This document shows positions 1-8,556 of a stretch of 64,000 nt of DNA, in pieces. Source of the stretch: Bacteriovorax sp037444575. Its GTDB lineage: Bacteria > Bdellovibrionota > Bacteriovoracia > Bacteriovoracales > Bacteriovoracaceae. The position numbers were made by a program, and so were the translations under genes. How positions within the stretch are numbered: the first letter of the stretch is position 1; each line of letters begins with the position of its first letter. Under the pieces are notes generated by a model. It did no database searches. It saw only the letters and a program-made list of their open reading frames with translations, and was not told where the DNA came from. The stretch spans positions 124,001-188,000 of the forward strand of contig JBBIME010000006.1 of assembly GCA_037444575.1 (NCBI GenBank). Direction: 5' to 3'.

Positions 1-2
1 TT

Positions 3-398
3 CAAAAATTTATTTGGAATGATAAACTCATTATTGGTGTCAATGAAATGGATAATGAGCACAAGATACTCGTAGAAAAAATCAATATCCTTGTTGAGGA
101 CCTTGAAGCTCAATATACGAAAAAAGATGCTCATAAATTAATGACTTCGTTTAATGACTTGGCAAACTACACTATTCATCATTTTAAGGATGAAGAGACA
201 TTTATGGAAAGTATTGCTTACCCCCAACTGGCCTCTCATAAAAAAATTCACGAGAAGTTACTCAATCAAGTCGCTGCCTATGGAGAAAAAATCCAAAGAG
301 GAGACCTTAATGATCAAGAGCTCATTTCATTTCTGCGCAATTGGCTTATAAGCCATATCATGGGTGTAGATAACCAGTATGCTAAGTCTGTTGCATAA
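3..398 (+). CDS. Bacteriohemerythrin, 5' end outside window
   Basis: Small O2-binding non-haem di-iron protein of the bacteriohemerythrin family. The frame is open from base 3 and reads WNDKLIIGVNEMDNEHK, the typical family start, so the first ATG in the window (48) is internal and the gene begins upstream of the window. Iron-ligand positions are all visible: His in DNEHK, His in IHHF followed by Glu in KDEE, two His in SHKKIH, and His plus Asp in SHIMGVD. This complete set argues for a functional O2 (or NO) carrier or sensor. No transmembrane segment or fused signalling domain is visible in the part present. A PAS-DHp protein gene follows 84 bases downstream on the same strand, so the two may be co-transcribed and functionally linked. 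Family assignment is strong; the role as sensor, store or detoxifier is open. Confidence 0.9.
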   Translation, partial: QKFIWNDKLIIGVNEMDNEHKILVEKINILVEDLEAQYTKKDAHKLMTSFNDLANYTIHHFKDEETFMESIAYPQLASHKKIHEKLLNQVAAYGEKIQRGDLNDQELISFLRNWLISHIMGVDNQYAKSVA

Positions 399-482
399 GC
401 TGACTATAAAGCTCCAATATTTTTTTGAATAAATTTACTTTAGAAGAATTAAATTTAGACGATAGATATCTTGGAGATAACA

Positions 483-1127
483 ATGAATCTAGGCAGTCTA
501 AACACCAAAGAACATTTAAAACTTCTAAGGGCCATTTCAGAGGTGGCCATCGTCGCCTATACTGATAAAAATGGCTTAATTACTTTCGCCAATGAGAACT
601 TCTGCAGCATCTCCGGTTACTCTTTAAACGAACTTTTGGGGAAAAGCCATCGCCTCCTGAATTCCGATTACCATGACAAAGAATTTTTCGTAGAGATGTG
701 GTGTGTAATTAACAGTGGACAAATCTGGAGAGGAGAAATTAAGAACAAAAGAAAAGATGGAACCTTTTATTGGGTGGATTGCCAAATAATCCCGATTCAA
801 AATGAAAAAGGCGAACTTGATGGTTTTGCCTCAATTCGCTTTGATATAACAGAAAAGAAAAAATTGGAAAAGGCCCAGTTAGAGTTAGAAAAATTAAATT
901 ATATCTTAGATCTTGCCAAGTTCGTCGCTCATGAAGTGAATAATCCACTTACCATTATTGAATTGTCTTGTGTTCAATTAAATCGTGAAATGAATGATCC
1001 TGTCCCAAACTTAGAAAGCAAAAGAAATATTTCCAAAATCTTAAGGCAAACAAAGAGGATTTCTTCAATTGTAAAGAGGCTTGAATCTTTCAGCGCTACT
1101 GAAGCAGATGATAAACAAGCAGCTTAA
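483..1127 (+). CDS. PAS domain plus histidine-kinase DHp domain, no ATPase domain
   Basis: A 214-residue soluble signalling protein. Residues about 10-125 form a PAS domain ending in IRFDITEKKKLEK. Residues about 130-205 form a dimerisation/phosphoacceptor (HisKA-like) domain with the H-box FVAHEVNNPLT (His about 150). The protein then stops, with no N, G1, F or G2 boxes, so it cannot bind ATP as a normal kinase. The ATG at 483 is chosen because GGAG at 473-476 sits six bases upstream; a TTG at 471 is in frame but overlaps this site. The PAS region is clearly paralogous to that of the complete kinase at 19879-21588 (shared NENFC/NDNFC, SHR/THR, YH..FF and SIRFDIT/SIRFDIT segments). It may be phosphorylated in trans, act as a phosphotransfer protein, or modulate other kinases. 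It follows the hemerythrin gene. Confidence 0.8.
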   Translation: MNLGSLNTKEHLKLLRAISEVAIVAYTDKNGLITFANENFCSISGYSLNELLGKSHRLLNSDYHDKEFFVEMWCVINSGQIWRGEIKNKRKDGTFYWVDCQIIPIQNEKGELDGFASIRFDITEKKKLEKAQLELEKLNYILDLAKFVAHEVNNPLTIIELSCVQLNREMNDPVPNLESKRNISKILRQTKRISSIVKRLESFSATEADDKQAA

Positions 1128-1141
1128 TTAAAAATAATAAA

Positions 1142-2476
1142 TTATTTTTTCATCGCCTTGATAGCTTCAAATGCTTCTTTGAAATTTCCTCGAGAATATC
1201 CTTTCTCTTCCATCTGCGTAACGAATGCTGAAAGATCAAAGTTCTTACCATCTCTTAATACATGGCGGGCAAAAATTCCTGTGATAATAAAGACACAGCT
1301 AAGAGGTCCCAATTGATTTGCATTTAATTTTCGAGGAAAGCCATTTCCATCCGGCATCTCATGTTGCTCCAAAAGAATGCGATCAATATCAGGTGGAATC
1401 TCTTTAAACGCAGAAATAATCTTTGTAACATTGTGAGGATGCTCAAGATACTTTCTAATATCAGCACTAGAAAGCATTGCTTCCTTACTTAAAAATTCCT
1501 GATAATCACATAGCTCCATCAGAGCAACTGAATCAAGTGAAACATCTTGTAAAAAGGAAGCGAGAGTAAGCTTAAACATCGTTGCTTCAGAATTCCATTG
1601 CAACTTTTTAATTACAACTGAAGCCAATAATGAATGAAGCGTATAAAGCTTCGAAGGATACTCCCCTAAAAGATTTATCCCCTTCCAGAAATCATTGATG
1701 GGAGGATATTTCATAATGAGTGCCACTGCCTGCTGAACATTTTTTTTAGAGGCTTCTGCTAACTCTGGTGTTATACCAGTGAAGTGAATGAGACTCACTA
1801 ATTGAGAGTGAACGATACTCATTTTATCCGACAGAGGTATATTCTTGCGCTCCATGATCTTCTGAGTTGTCCCCAGAATAACTTCGTTGATTGAAGTTTT
1901 TTTGTCGCCTTTTTTTACATAAAGTTCCGAAATAGATTTAGCAAGGTACTTATCTTTGTCTTCAGAAGTGAATTCCTCTGACATGTTGATACACTTGACG
2001 AATTTATTATCAGACATACGAATATAAATATCCGCAATGGCCCTCTCCATCATCGCAAGAATATGAACAGATATAGGAACGAATTCCTCTGCAATTGCAG
2101 GGGCCTTTTCTCCCCCTTCTACTAACTTTAAAAGCTCCCCGACTCCTTTACCAATATCGGGCTTTTGAATATTAGAAAAGACGTGTTCTGCTGGGTATTC
2201 TTGGGGTTTCTCACTTGGAAGAACAGTCGAGCAAAGAACAAATTTTGTCTTTAAATTCTTATCAGCAATATATTTTAAAACATCAGCCCCCATGCCATTA
2301 GGCATGTTGTGATCACAAATACAGATATCGATAGAGGGATCATTCTCTAAAAGCTTAATGGCCTCGTTTCCACTCTGGGCAGTTAAGATCACTGTTCCTG
2401 TAGGGAAAAAATCTTGCACTATAAATTCTATAATTTCTAATATGTCAGCTTCATCATCAACGATTAAAATTTTCAC
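1142..2476 (-). CDS. Response regulator receiver with degenerate HD-GYP-like output domain
   Basis: A 444-residue protein. Residues 1-120 are a receiver domain: the acidic pair in VDDEAD, phosphoacceptor Asp in ICDHNMPNG, and the conserved Lys in NIQKPD. The middle region (about 130-270) is not recognised. The C-terminal third resembles HD-GYP cyclic-di-GMP phosphodiesterases: FLQDVSLDS aligns with the HD motif, EHPHNV with the downstream His, and HEMPDGNGFP with the HxxxDGxGYP signature. The first metal-ligand His of HD is Gln, the following GK is lost, and later Asp residues are missing. So the domain is probably catalytically dead and may act as a c-di-GMP or protein-binding module. The gene converges on the PAS-DHp gene with only 14 bases between the stops, so the two could form a signalling pair. 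Domain identity of the C-terminus is moderately sure. Confidence 0.7.
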   Translation of the reverse strand: MKILIVDDEADILEIIEFIVQDFFPTGTVILTAQSGNEAIKLLENDPSIDICICDHNMPNGMGADVLKYIADKNLKTKFVLCSTVLPSEKPQEYPAEHVFSNIQKPDIGKGVGELLKLVEGGEKAPAIAEEFVPISVHILAMMERAIADIYIRMSDNKFVKCINMSEEFTSEDKDKYLAKSISELYVKKGDKKTSINEVILGTTQKIMERKNIPLSDKMSIVHSQLVSLIHFTGITPELAEASKKNVQQAVALIMKYPPINDFWKGINLLGEYPSKLYTLHSLLASVVIKKLQWNSEATMFKLTLASFLQDVSLDSVALMELCDYQEFLSKEAMLSSADIRKYLEHPHNVTKIISAFKEIPPDIDRILLEQHEMPDGNGFPRKLNANQLGPLSCVFIITGIFARHVLRDGKNFDLSAFVTQMEEKGYSRGNFKEAFEAIKAMKK

Positions 2477-2549
2477 TCAACTTCCGTGGATTTACGTTTA
2501 CGATTTCTTATCGTCTTAATGTTAAATTGACTTAGGTGAATTTGCTAGA

Positions 2550-3893
2550 TTAAATAGACTGACTAAATTTGGCAGTTGTTAACTTAGTCCTGTAATGGAA
2601 ATCAAAGCTCAAGGCAACATTTCTTAGAAATGCCTTAGCAGAAGGATTGATTCGTATTTTCTGGTCGTCCATTTCAATAAGGCCATCACTATGAAATTCA
2701 TCAAGTTCTTTTTTAATTTCATTCCAAAAAGGTATTGAATTTTTCTCCTTCAAATACATTTCATGCTGACACATAAGCTGTTGCAATAGATCCTGAACAA
2801 GCAAGTCTTCTTTTGTATGGGTATGGCCTGAAGTAAGTGGTAGTTTTTCATTAAGTACCATTTCTTCATATGCTTTAATGTCTTTTGCGTTTTGTGCAAA
2901 ACTCATAGAGGAATCAGAAATAGAGGTAGGGCCCAATCCTAACAGAATGTTTGATTTTTTATCCACGTACCCCATAAAGTTTCTGTGCAATTTTTTATCA
3001 AGCATTGCTTTATGAAGAAAACTTCCCGGAAGAGCAAAGTGATCCATGCCGATTTCGATATAGCCTTTCTCTTCTAGAATTTTTTTGCCCGTATTATACA
3101 GAGCTCTTTTTTCTTCAGCGCTTGGCAAATCAGTTTCTTTAATAAGTTTTTGATTTTTAATTTTATCCGGCAAATGGGCATAACTGTAAAAAGCGATCAG
3201 ATCTGGTCTTAGATCACTTACAATTTCAAAAGTCTCTTTTATTGAATCAATTGATTGTTTTGGAAGTCCGTAAATCAAATCAAAATTGATGGAATCAAAA
3301 TTGCGCTCTCTCAAAAGATTAACTATCCCCTCTACCATTTCTCTTGATTGGAATCGATTAATGGCCCCTTGAACATCAGCATTGAAATCCTGAATCCCCA
3401 GCGAAACGCGAGTAATTCCATATTTTTTAAAGACATCAAACTGTTCACTCTTTACGGTACGTGGATCTATCTCTACCGATCCAACAAAATTCTCCGACTT
3501 ATTGAGAAGTAATGAGAGTATTAATTTCTCGAGATTTTTTGCACTCAAAAATGTAGGAGTTCCTCCCCCAAAATGCAGAGAATTTATTTTGGGAACAAAA
3601 CCTAATTTGGTTTTATAGAGATCCCATTCTTTTAAAACCAGATTAAGGTATTTTTCTTCGACGTCGTGATTTTTTGTAATTGTTCTGTTGCATCCGCAGT
3701 AATAGCAAAGGCTCTCGCAAAAAGGGACATGGACATAAAGATCCACACCTTTTGTTTCATCGTACGAATGCTTCAAGTGTGATATCCAGCTCGATTCATC
3801 TGGAGCATTAACCCAATATGGAACAGGTGGATAACTCGTGTATCTCGGCGCAGGGCGATTATATTTATTGATGAGCTCAGCAGGATTTTTCAT
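2550..3893 (-). CDS. hemN: Oxygen-independent coproporphyrinogen III oxidase
   Basis: Radical-SAM enzyme of haem synthesis that oxidatively decarboxylates coproporphyrinogen III to protoporphyrinogen IX without O2. The 447-residue length matches HemN. The radical-SAM cluster motif is visible as CESLCYYCGC near residue 58, followed by the Gly-rich HFGGGTPTFLS segment and the HemN C-terminal domain ending near residue 440. The N-terminus, with RPAPRYTSYPP, is typical of HemN rather than the shorter HemW family. The ATG at 3893 is preceded on the minus strand by AAGG. A QueD-like gene lies upstream on the same strand, 35 bases away. Presence of HemN and of hemerythrin suggests adaptation to low oxygen, which is an inference. 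Confidence 0.93.
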   Translation of the reverse strand: MKNPAELINKYNRPAPRYTSYPPVPYWVNAPDESSWISHLKHSYDETKGVDLYVHVPFCESLCYYCGCNRTITKNHDVEEKYLNLVLKEWDLYKTKLGFVPKINSLHFGGGTPTFLSAKNLEKLILSLLLNKSENFVGSVEIDPRTVKSEQFDVFKKYGITRVSLGIQDFNADVQGAINRFQSREMVEGIVNLLRERNFDSINFDLIYGLPKQSIDSIKETFEIVSDLRPDLIAFYSYAHLPDKIKNQKLIKETDLPSAEEKRALYNTGKKILEEKGYIEIGMDHFALPGSFLHKAMLDKKLHRNFMGYVDKKSNILLGLGPTSISDSSMSFAQNAKDIKAYEEMVLNEKLPLTSGHTHTKEDLLVQDLLQQLMCQHEMYLKEKNSIPFWNEIKKELDEFHSDGLIEMDDQKIRINPSAKAFLRNVALSFDFHYRTKLTTAKFSQSI

Positions 3894-3928
3894 GAATTAA
3901 CCTTACCAGATTTTCCCTCGATAAACCA

Positions 3929-4411
3929 TTAGCTATAGAGTTTATGGATAATTTCTAATGGTTGATTAATTGACTGCTCAACATAGCAGTTTTCAGTCTC
4001 ATAGAAGACCACTTTATGCACATAGATCCCCTTGCCCTTTAACAAGCTGGGACAAATCTCCGTAAGGAGGTACTCGGCCATATTCTCTGCAGTAGGGTTT
4101 TTATCGAGTATATAAATCGGTTTAAAAGATGGCGCTTGCGACAATAACTCCAGGGTCTTTTTATCCTCTTTGTAGACAATCATGGTGTGGTCCCAGTGTT
4201 TGTCTACCCAGCCGCCTATAACCTCTTTAATGACCGAAAAATCAACCACACGCCCGATATTATCTAGCCCCTTAAAGGGAGAAGCATAAATCCAAAGAAC
4301 GCCGTTGTGCCCATGAAGGGTGCCACACTTATTTTCATGGCCCATAACCCTATGACCATAACAAAAATGAATTTTTCTGATCGCCGAAGCTGGCCCTGTT
4401 AAATTTTCCAT
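3929..4411 (-). CDS. queD: 6-pyruvoyl-tetrahydropterin synthase / QueD family enzyme
   Basis: A 160-residue member of the PTPS/QueD family, which converts 7,8-dihydroneopterin triphosphate to a pterin (6-carboxy-tetrahydropterin in queuosine synthesis). Zinc ligands are visible: His in HFCYGHR and the two His in TLHGHNG. The Cys in KCGTLHGH is the usual catalytic Cys of QueD-type enzymes (CxxxHGH), here four residues ahead of the His pair. Glu in the C-terminal VVFYETENCYVE segment matches the family's conserved Glu. The insert between residues 85 and 110 makes it slightly longer than E. coli QueD (about 120 residues). No other queuosine gene (queC, queE, queF) is nearby, so a pterin rather than a queuosine role cannot be excluded. 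AGGAG lies about ten bases before the start. Confidence 0.8.
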   Translation of the reverse strand: MENLTGPASAIRKIHFCYGHRVMGHENKCGTLHGHNGVLWIYASPFKGLDNIGRVVDFSVIKEVIGGWVDKHWDHTMIVYKEDKKTLELLSQAPSFKPIYILDKNPTAENMAEYLLTEICPSLLKGKGIYVHKVVFYETENCYVEQSINQPLEIIHKLYS

Positions 4412-4522
4412 GATTAAACTTCTCCTAATTCTTTTTCTTTTAACATGATGAGGGTCATGTTTTCAAAAAGATATGTCTCCTAATATCAATTTATAATAGA
4501 TTAAAAAATACCCGGAGGAAAA

Positions 4523-4960
4523 ATGAAAAATGTAGTTGTGTGCGCTGACCTTAGAGAAGATAGCTTAAAAACGCTGAAATCCTTAAAGGACAAGGTTGAC
4601 ATGAAAGACACAACTGTTCATCTCCTTCATGTATTCGAAATTCAAATTGGCGTTATGGAGCTTTCACCAATCGTCTATCCTACAACTGAACAATATCCGG
4701 AAATTGAAGAAAGTGTACTAAGAATTCTAGATAATTTAAAAAATGATCTTGGTTTAAAAAATAATGTTGTAGAACACTGTATTTTTAGTCATTCAAAAGA
4801 ACAGGCAATAAACGACTATCTAAAAAATAAAAAAGCGGACATGGTTGTAATTTCGACAAGAGGAAAGCACGGGATAGAAGGATTTTTCTCTAGCTCTCTG
4901 GCCGATTTCCTATGCAAATACTCACCTTGCGATGTACTTGTAATGAGACCTTCTGCTTAA
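4523..4960 (+). CDS. Universal stress protein, UspA family
   Basis: A 145-residue single-domain Usp fold protein. The N-terminus KNVVVCADLREDSLKTL begins with the family's first beta strand, and the C-terminus STRGKHGIEGFFSSSLADFL...SPCDVLVMRP is the classic Usp end with the SPCPVLVVR-type strand. The ATP-binding motif G-2x-G-9x-G(S/T) is only partly kept (GKHG is followed by a serine-rich stretch without the later Gly), so ATP binding is uncertain. A strong ribosome site CGGAGG precedes the ATG. It stands alone and is divergent from queD. Its stop lies two bases from the stop of the convergent hydrolase gene. Confidence 0.85.
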   Translation: MKNVVVCADLREDSLKTLKSLKDKVDMKDTTVHLLHVFEIQIGVMELSPIVYPTTEQYPEIEESVLRILDNLKNDLGLKNNVVEHCIFSHSKEQAINDYLKNKKADMVVISTRGKHGIEGFFSSSLADFLCKYSPCDVLVMRPSA

Positions 4961-4962
4961 GC

Positions 4963-6303
4963 CTAATTTCGAATAGACCAAAACAGAGGGCCAACATCAT
5001 TAAATGTTGAAACTAAATCGGCCTCGATTTTTTTATTAGCAATAATGCCCTCAAAGATTTTTGTCATAAGAACATTTTGCTTTAATGAATCGCAATGATC
5101 AGAAACTTTCTCTGGATCGCATGGATAGTTATCTTTTAGTAGTCCAAGGGAAGGCAGATGTCCTCCCTTTTTCATAAGAAGCATGGTCTTTTGCCCCTTG
5201 GCCACATTTTTAAAATGATTCATCCCTTGATTTAAATCTGTCGCTCCATCAGTTTCCCCGAGAAGATAAAAAGCAGGAACAGTTACTGGATAGTTAGTTG
5301 CTTTGTAATAATTTGTTTTAACGTTTTCTAGATGTAGCGGCTTACATCTTTGTTCGCGATCGATATTGTTCTGATCGTAGATGAGCTTTCGTCCTTCAAA
5401 GATCAAAGTTAAGCTTACGCTAGGATCATTCATAGAAATTTCTTGGCAACCAATCATTCCCATCGTGACGTCACCAAAATTAAATTCATCCTCTGGCTTT
5501 TCCTCTGGATAAAAATTTCCCACAAATGACTTTAACGTCTCATCATCCATGCTTAGAGTATTATCTAAAAACTCTTTAAACGTCTCCATTCCATTATTCA
5601 TATAAAGCATCATTCCCCCCAGCTTGCTATACCAATTTGCTGGAAAAAAACCATTCGTTGAAAGAGTGATGATTCGATCTTGTTTATCCTTTGGAAGAGC
5701 ATCGAAAAAATGTTGAAGCTCATATTGTTTAACTTCAGAACTCCAAAGAGTTTTTCCCCCTTCATAAATAACGCCCTCAATAATTAAAGAGCTCGTGTAT
5801 TGGGGAAAAATTGAGGCAAAGATTGTGGCCGGAACTGTTCCATAAGATTGGCCATAAGAGGCAACTTTTTTGATCCCATAACTTTTAATTATTCGAAGAG
5901 CATCTTTGGCAGTATTTTCAGAACTATAAAATTTAGGATTTAAAAATAGTTCTTTTGTATTTGGTCTTGAACAAGAAGTGCCTCTTTGTTCAAAAAAAAT
6001 AAGATTCGAATTCGGCAGATCAAATTCTGAGCCTCTAGAACTTACTCCTGGCCCTCCAGTGAAATAAATGACGGAGGGAAGATCTTTATTGAATGGTTTT
6101 TTTGTATAGGCGTAAATCTGAGTGTTTTCACCATCTGGATTAGAGTAATCAACAGGTACTTCAATCCATTTTTCAAACTCTTCTCCAATCTGTGACTTGT
6201 AGATATCACAGACTTCAACTCCCGAATGATAAACGTCTGGAATCGTAAATCCAAGTGTCGAACAGGAGTAAACAAGAGCTATCAATAGGCTAAATTTTTT
6301 CAT
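4963..6303 (-). CDS. Secreted alpha/beta hydrolase, S33 (prolyl/tripeptidyl aminopeptidase-like)
   Basis: A 446-residue exported hydrolase. Residues 1-18 form a signal peptide (Lys-Lys, then a hydrophobic run ending near GFT). YFTGGPG near residue 82 supplies the oxyanion loop typical of peptidase family S33, GQSYG near residue 140 is the nucleophile elbow (GxSxG), GETDGATD provides the acid residue and KKGGHLPS the catalytic His near residue 390. This arrangement, with a helical cap between residues about 170 and 330, matches proline-iminopeptidase-like or TAP-like enzymes that trim N-terminal residues from peptides. In a predatory or scavenging bacterium it would act in the periplasm or outside. 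Substrate specificity cannot be read from the sequence. No operon partner. Confidence 0.8.
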   Translation of the reverse strand: MKKFSLLIALVYSCSTLGFTIPDVYHSGVEVCDIYKSQIGEEFEKWIEVPVDYSNPDGENTQIYAYTKKPFNKDLPSVIYFTGGPGVSSRGSEFDLPNSNLIFFEQRGTSCSRPNTKELFLNPKFYSSENTAKDALRIIKSYGIKKVASYGQSYGTVPATIFASIFPQYTSSLIIEGVIYEGGKTLWSSEVKQYELQHFFDALPKDKQDRIITLSTNGFFPANWYSKLGGMMLYMNNGMETFKEFLDNTLSMDDETLKSFVGNFYPEEKPEDEFNFGDVTMGMIGCQEISMNDPSVSLTLIFEGRKLIYDQNNIDREQRCKPLHLENVKTNYYKATNYPVTVPAFYLLGETDGATDLNQGMNHFKNVAKGQKTMLLMKKGGHLPSLGLLKDNYPCDPEKVSDHCDSLKQNVLMTKIFEGIIANKKIEADLVSTFNDVGPLFWSIRN

Positions 6304-6425
6304 GGTGAATTTATATCATGAAGTGGAATTCCCATGATTTTTAAATGAAAATATTACAGGCTTCATAGCAATCAAAAATGAATGCTGTACACTCAGATCA
6401 TTAATTATTGCCTACGGAGAGACTT

Positions 6426-6839
6426 ATGAAAAAATTGATTGCTATTACGAGCGTTTTGTTGAGCATGTTTGCAACAGTGGCCCATGCTGATTTTGACATT
6501 CCCGTATCTAAAATTGTTAATGCAGATTATTTTTGTGGGACAAGTGAAGGTGCATATGCAATCAAAGTCGGAAAAACTCCACGTGTATGGCAAACTGATC
6601 TCGATGCTAAAGGTAACGCCCAAGAAGGTATTGAATTGAAAAATGTCAAATTAAAGACAGCTCGTTGCCCTGATTGCTTCTCCCTTTCAGGAGACCTAGA
6701 AATCATGGACGATGCCTTACACATAAATGGAGAAATGAGAGGGACGTCTCAAGGGATAAAGCTTGATATCTCGATGTATAACAATCAAGGGGAAAATCAA
6801 ACTCTCCCTGCTATGGAATGCCATAAAGTTTTAAAATAA
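6426..6839 (+). CDS. Secreted protein of unknown function
   Basis: A 137-residue protein not assigned to a family. Residues 1-21 form a clear signal peptide ending AHA, with the mature protein starting DFDIP. The mature part has four Cys, including DYFCGTS, the pair in RCPDCF and MECHK near the end, which could form disulfides or bind metal. The ATG at 6426 is chosen over an in-frame TTG at 6408 because GGAGAG lies just upstream and the signal peptide then starts normally. A GNRA-loop terminator follows at 6853. Confidence 0.65.
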   Translation: MKKLIAITSVLLSMFATVAHADFDIPVSKIVNADYFCGTSEGAYAIKVGKTPRVWQTDLDAKGNAQEGIELKNVKLKTARCPDCFSLSGDLEIMDDALHINGEMRGTSQGIKLDISMYNNQGENQTLPAMECHKVLK

Positions 6840-6852
6840 TTTTGAATTTTCA

Positions 6853-6870
6853 GGCCCTCGAAAGAGGGCC
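6853..6870. terminator. Bidirectional terminator hairpin
   Basis: Seven-base-pair stem GGCCCTC/GAGGGCC closed by a GAAA tetraloop, in the gap between two convergent genes. A moderately T-rich stretch follows on the plus strand and A-rich sequence precedes it, so it can serve both directions. Confidence 0.75.
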
Positions 6871-6886
6871 CTATGTATTTTGTTAT

Positions 6887-7225
6887 TTAAGGCTTCAAAG
6901 GGATAACAGGAGCAACGTGTTCAGAAAAATCCGTATACATATATTTCTGGGCCTTTAATTCATTACTCAGCCTTATCTTTCTTTCTAGGTCATGAGCTAT
7001 ATCATATGCTTTAAGATAGGCTTCCATATCTTGAGCAGATATATTTTTATCCCTCCAAGTTCTTACTAAGTTCCTTTTTCCATCGTATTCAAATCGTTGC
7101 TGTCCTTCCAGGAAGGTTCTTTCAATTTCATTTTTTACTCTAGCACTAAAGTTTAAAGTTGCAGTATCGTTGGCAAAACTTGAAAAGTTTATAAATAGTA
7201 ACGAGCAAAATAATTGTATCTTCAT
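6887..7225 (-). CDS. Small secreted protein of unknown function
   Basis: A 112-residue protein with a signal peptide (residues 1-18, ending SSFA before NDTATL). The mature part of about 94 residues is charged and probably helical, with no Cys and no recognised motif. It faces the previous secreted protein across a shared terminator and is otherwise isolated, with 273 bases of non-coding sequence upstream. It is kept as a gene because the signal peptide is well formed and the reading frame fills the gap; function unknown. Confidence 0.55.
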   Translation of the reverse strand: MKIQLFCSLLFINFSSFANDTATLNFSARVKNEIERTFLEGQQRFEYDGKRNLVRTWRDKNISAQDMEAYLKAYDIAHDLERKIRLSNELKAQKYMYTDFSEHVAPVIPLKP

Positions 7226-7498
7226 AAGATTATTGTCTCGTATACCAGATAGTAAACCAAAACAAAATTTGAGTTAAATCACTCTTTATTACGAAATAAT
7301 TGAAATTATTAATTACTCTTTTTACAGTAGTCCCTCCCCTCGTCTCATTCACCTGCACCAAAAATTTGGCAAAAGTTAAGATACAATCGACTCTTCAAAA
7401 CAATAACGGAAAACTATCAACCTCATAAATTTATTTGAATTTCAATCTGGCCTTAATTCAGGGAGAATTAAAGCAACTAATTAAGGGTGGTTGAATTT
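7226..7498. other. Intergenic region between divergent genes
   Basis: About 270 AT-rich bases between divergent genes that must hold promoters for both. I see no convincing small gene, hairpin or repeat, and no -35/-10 pair I would defend. Confidence 0.5.
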
Positions 7499-8203
7499 AT
7501 GATTACAAGAACATCAGAAGAACGCGGACATAACGTCATTTCATGGCTTGATTCCCGGCACACATTTTCTTTTGGACAGTACTACGATCCTAAGTGGCAG
7601 GGATTCAACTCACTTCTTGTTATCAATGAAGACTTTATTAATCCTTCTATGGGATTTGGGACTCACCCCCATAAGGAAATGGAAATTTTAACTTATGTTA
7701 TTTCTGGAGAGCTTCGCCACAAAGACAGTATGGGAAGTTTAGGTATTATTAAACCTGGTGAAATTCAAGTCATGACAGCTGGAACTGGAGTTACTCATAG
7801 TGAACACAATAATATGAGCACTGATAGAACTCACCTCCTTCAAATTTGGGTTCTTCCTAATCAATCAGGGCTTACTCCTCGCTATGATCAGAAAAAAATA
7901 TTCGAGGCCGATGAATATAATTTTTTTAAAGTGATTGCTGCTCCTTTTAATGGGGCAACGAGTACAGGTGTCTCTTTAAACGCCAATGCTAAATTCTGGG
8001 TTGGACGCTACAACAAAAGTGAAGAGATCACTTTTAAGCCAACTCTCTTTGATCATTACTGGGTTCAAATTATAAAAGGTGATTTAACAATTAATGGATC
8101 AAGCTATAAATCTGGAGATGCGCTCGGATTTGATCTGAAAGAAGAATCAAAAATAACTGTGGGATCAAATGGCGCTGAATTTCTAATTATCGAAGTTGCT
8201 TAA
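7499..8203 (+). CDS. Pirin family protein (YhaK/quercetinase-like bicupin)
   Basis: A 234-residue pirin. The N-terminal cupin carries the family segment FGTHPHKEMEILTYVISGELRHKDS and a second metal-site region GTGVTHSEHNN, supplying the His-His-His-Glu ligand set for one metal ion. The C-terminal cupin is more degenerate, as usual in pirins. Some members (E. coli YhhW) have quercetin 2,3-dioxygenase activity and others are redox-sensitive regulators; the sequence does not decide. ATG 7499 is preferred to an in-frame GTG at 7487 because AAGGGTGG ends eight bases upstream of it. The stop lies two bases from the stop of the convergent FHA gene. Confidence 0.88.
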   Translation: MITRTSEERGHNVISWLDSRHTFSFGQYYDPKWQGFNSLLVINEDFINPSMGFGTHPHKEMEILTYVISGELRHKDSMGSLGIIKPGEIQVMTAGTGVTHSEHNNMSTDRTHLLQIWVLPNQSGLTPRYDQKKIFEADEYNFFKVIAAPFNGATSTGVSLNANAKFWVGRYNKSEEITFKPTLFDHYWVQIIKGDLTINGSSYKSGDALGFDLKEESKITVGSNGAEFLIIEVA

Positions 8204-8205
8204 TA

Positions 8206-8556
8206 TTAAATGTATTCAACGTACTCGGTATTAAGGATGTTCATCTCTTCTTCAGTGAGTTTACTTTGATCAATACTCATAACAAATGGCCCAATTTTTA
8301 ATACGTCATCGACTTTTATTGGTGATTTTTTAAGCCTTCCTTGATTGAGTAGTACTTCTCTCTTTAGATCCATGTTAGTCACAACCACATGTCCAGTTTT
8401 AGTCGTTCTGATTTCACATTGAATACTTGAGACTAACTTATCATCAAGCAAAACATCGCAATAAACAGATTTACCAACAACCAGTTTTTCTTTGATAGGA
8501 TACTCTTTTTTGACATGTGGGGTATCCACGCGGGATACAATAAATACAACGGCCAT
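8206..8556 (-). CDS. FHA-domain protein
   Basis: A 116-residue cytoplasmic protein consisting of one forkhead-associated domain. Visible FHA landmarks are the strand/loop VVGKSVYCDVLLDD (GRS position is GKS), then LVSSIQCEIRTT (the S-x-x-H region, here S-S-I-Q-C, so the usual His is replaced) and a final beta strand DVLKIGPFVMSI. FHA domains bind phosphothreonine peptides; loss of the His suggests altered or weakened binding. GAGG lies eight bases before the ATG. No Ser/Thr kinase or phosphatase gene is near it. Confidence 0.7.
   Translation of the reverse strand: MAVVFIVSRVDTPHVKKEYPIKEKLVVGKSVYCDVLLDDKLVSSIQCEIRTTKTGHVVVTNMDLKREVLLNQGRLKKSPIKVDDVLKIGPFVMSIDQSKLTEEEMNILNTEYVEYI

Noticed and set aside
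1128..1147. AT-only palindrome between the PAS-DHp gene and the degenerate HD-GYP gene
   Set aside because: AAAATAAT/ATTATTTT arms in a very AT-rich gap are expected by chance and too weak to call a terminator.
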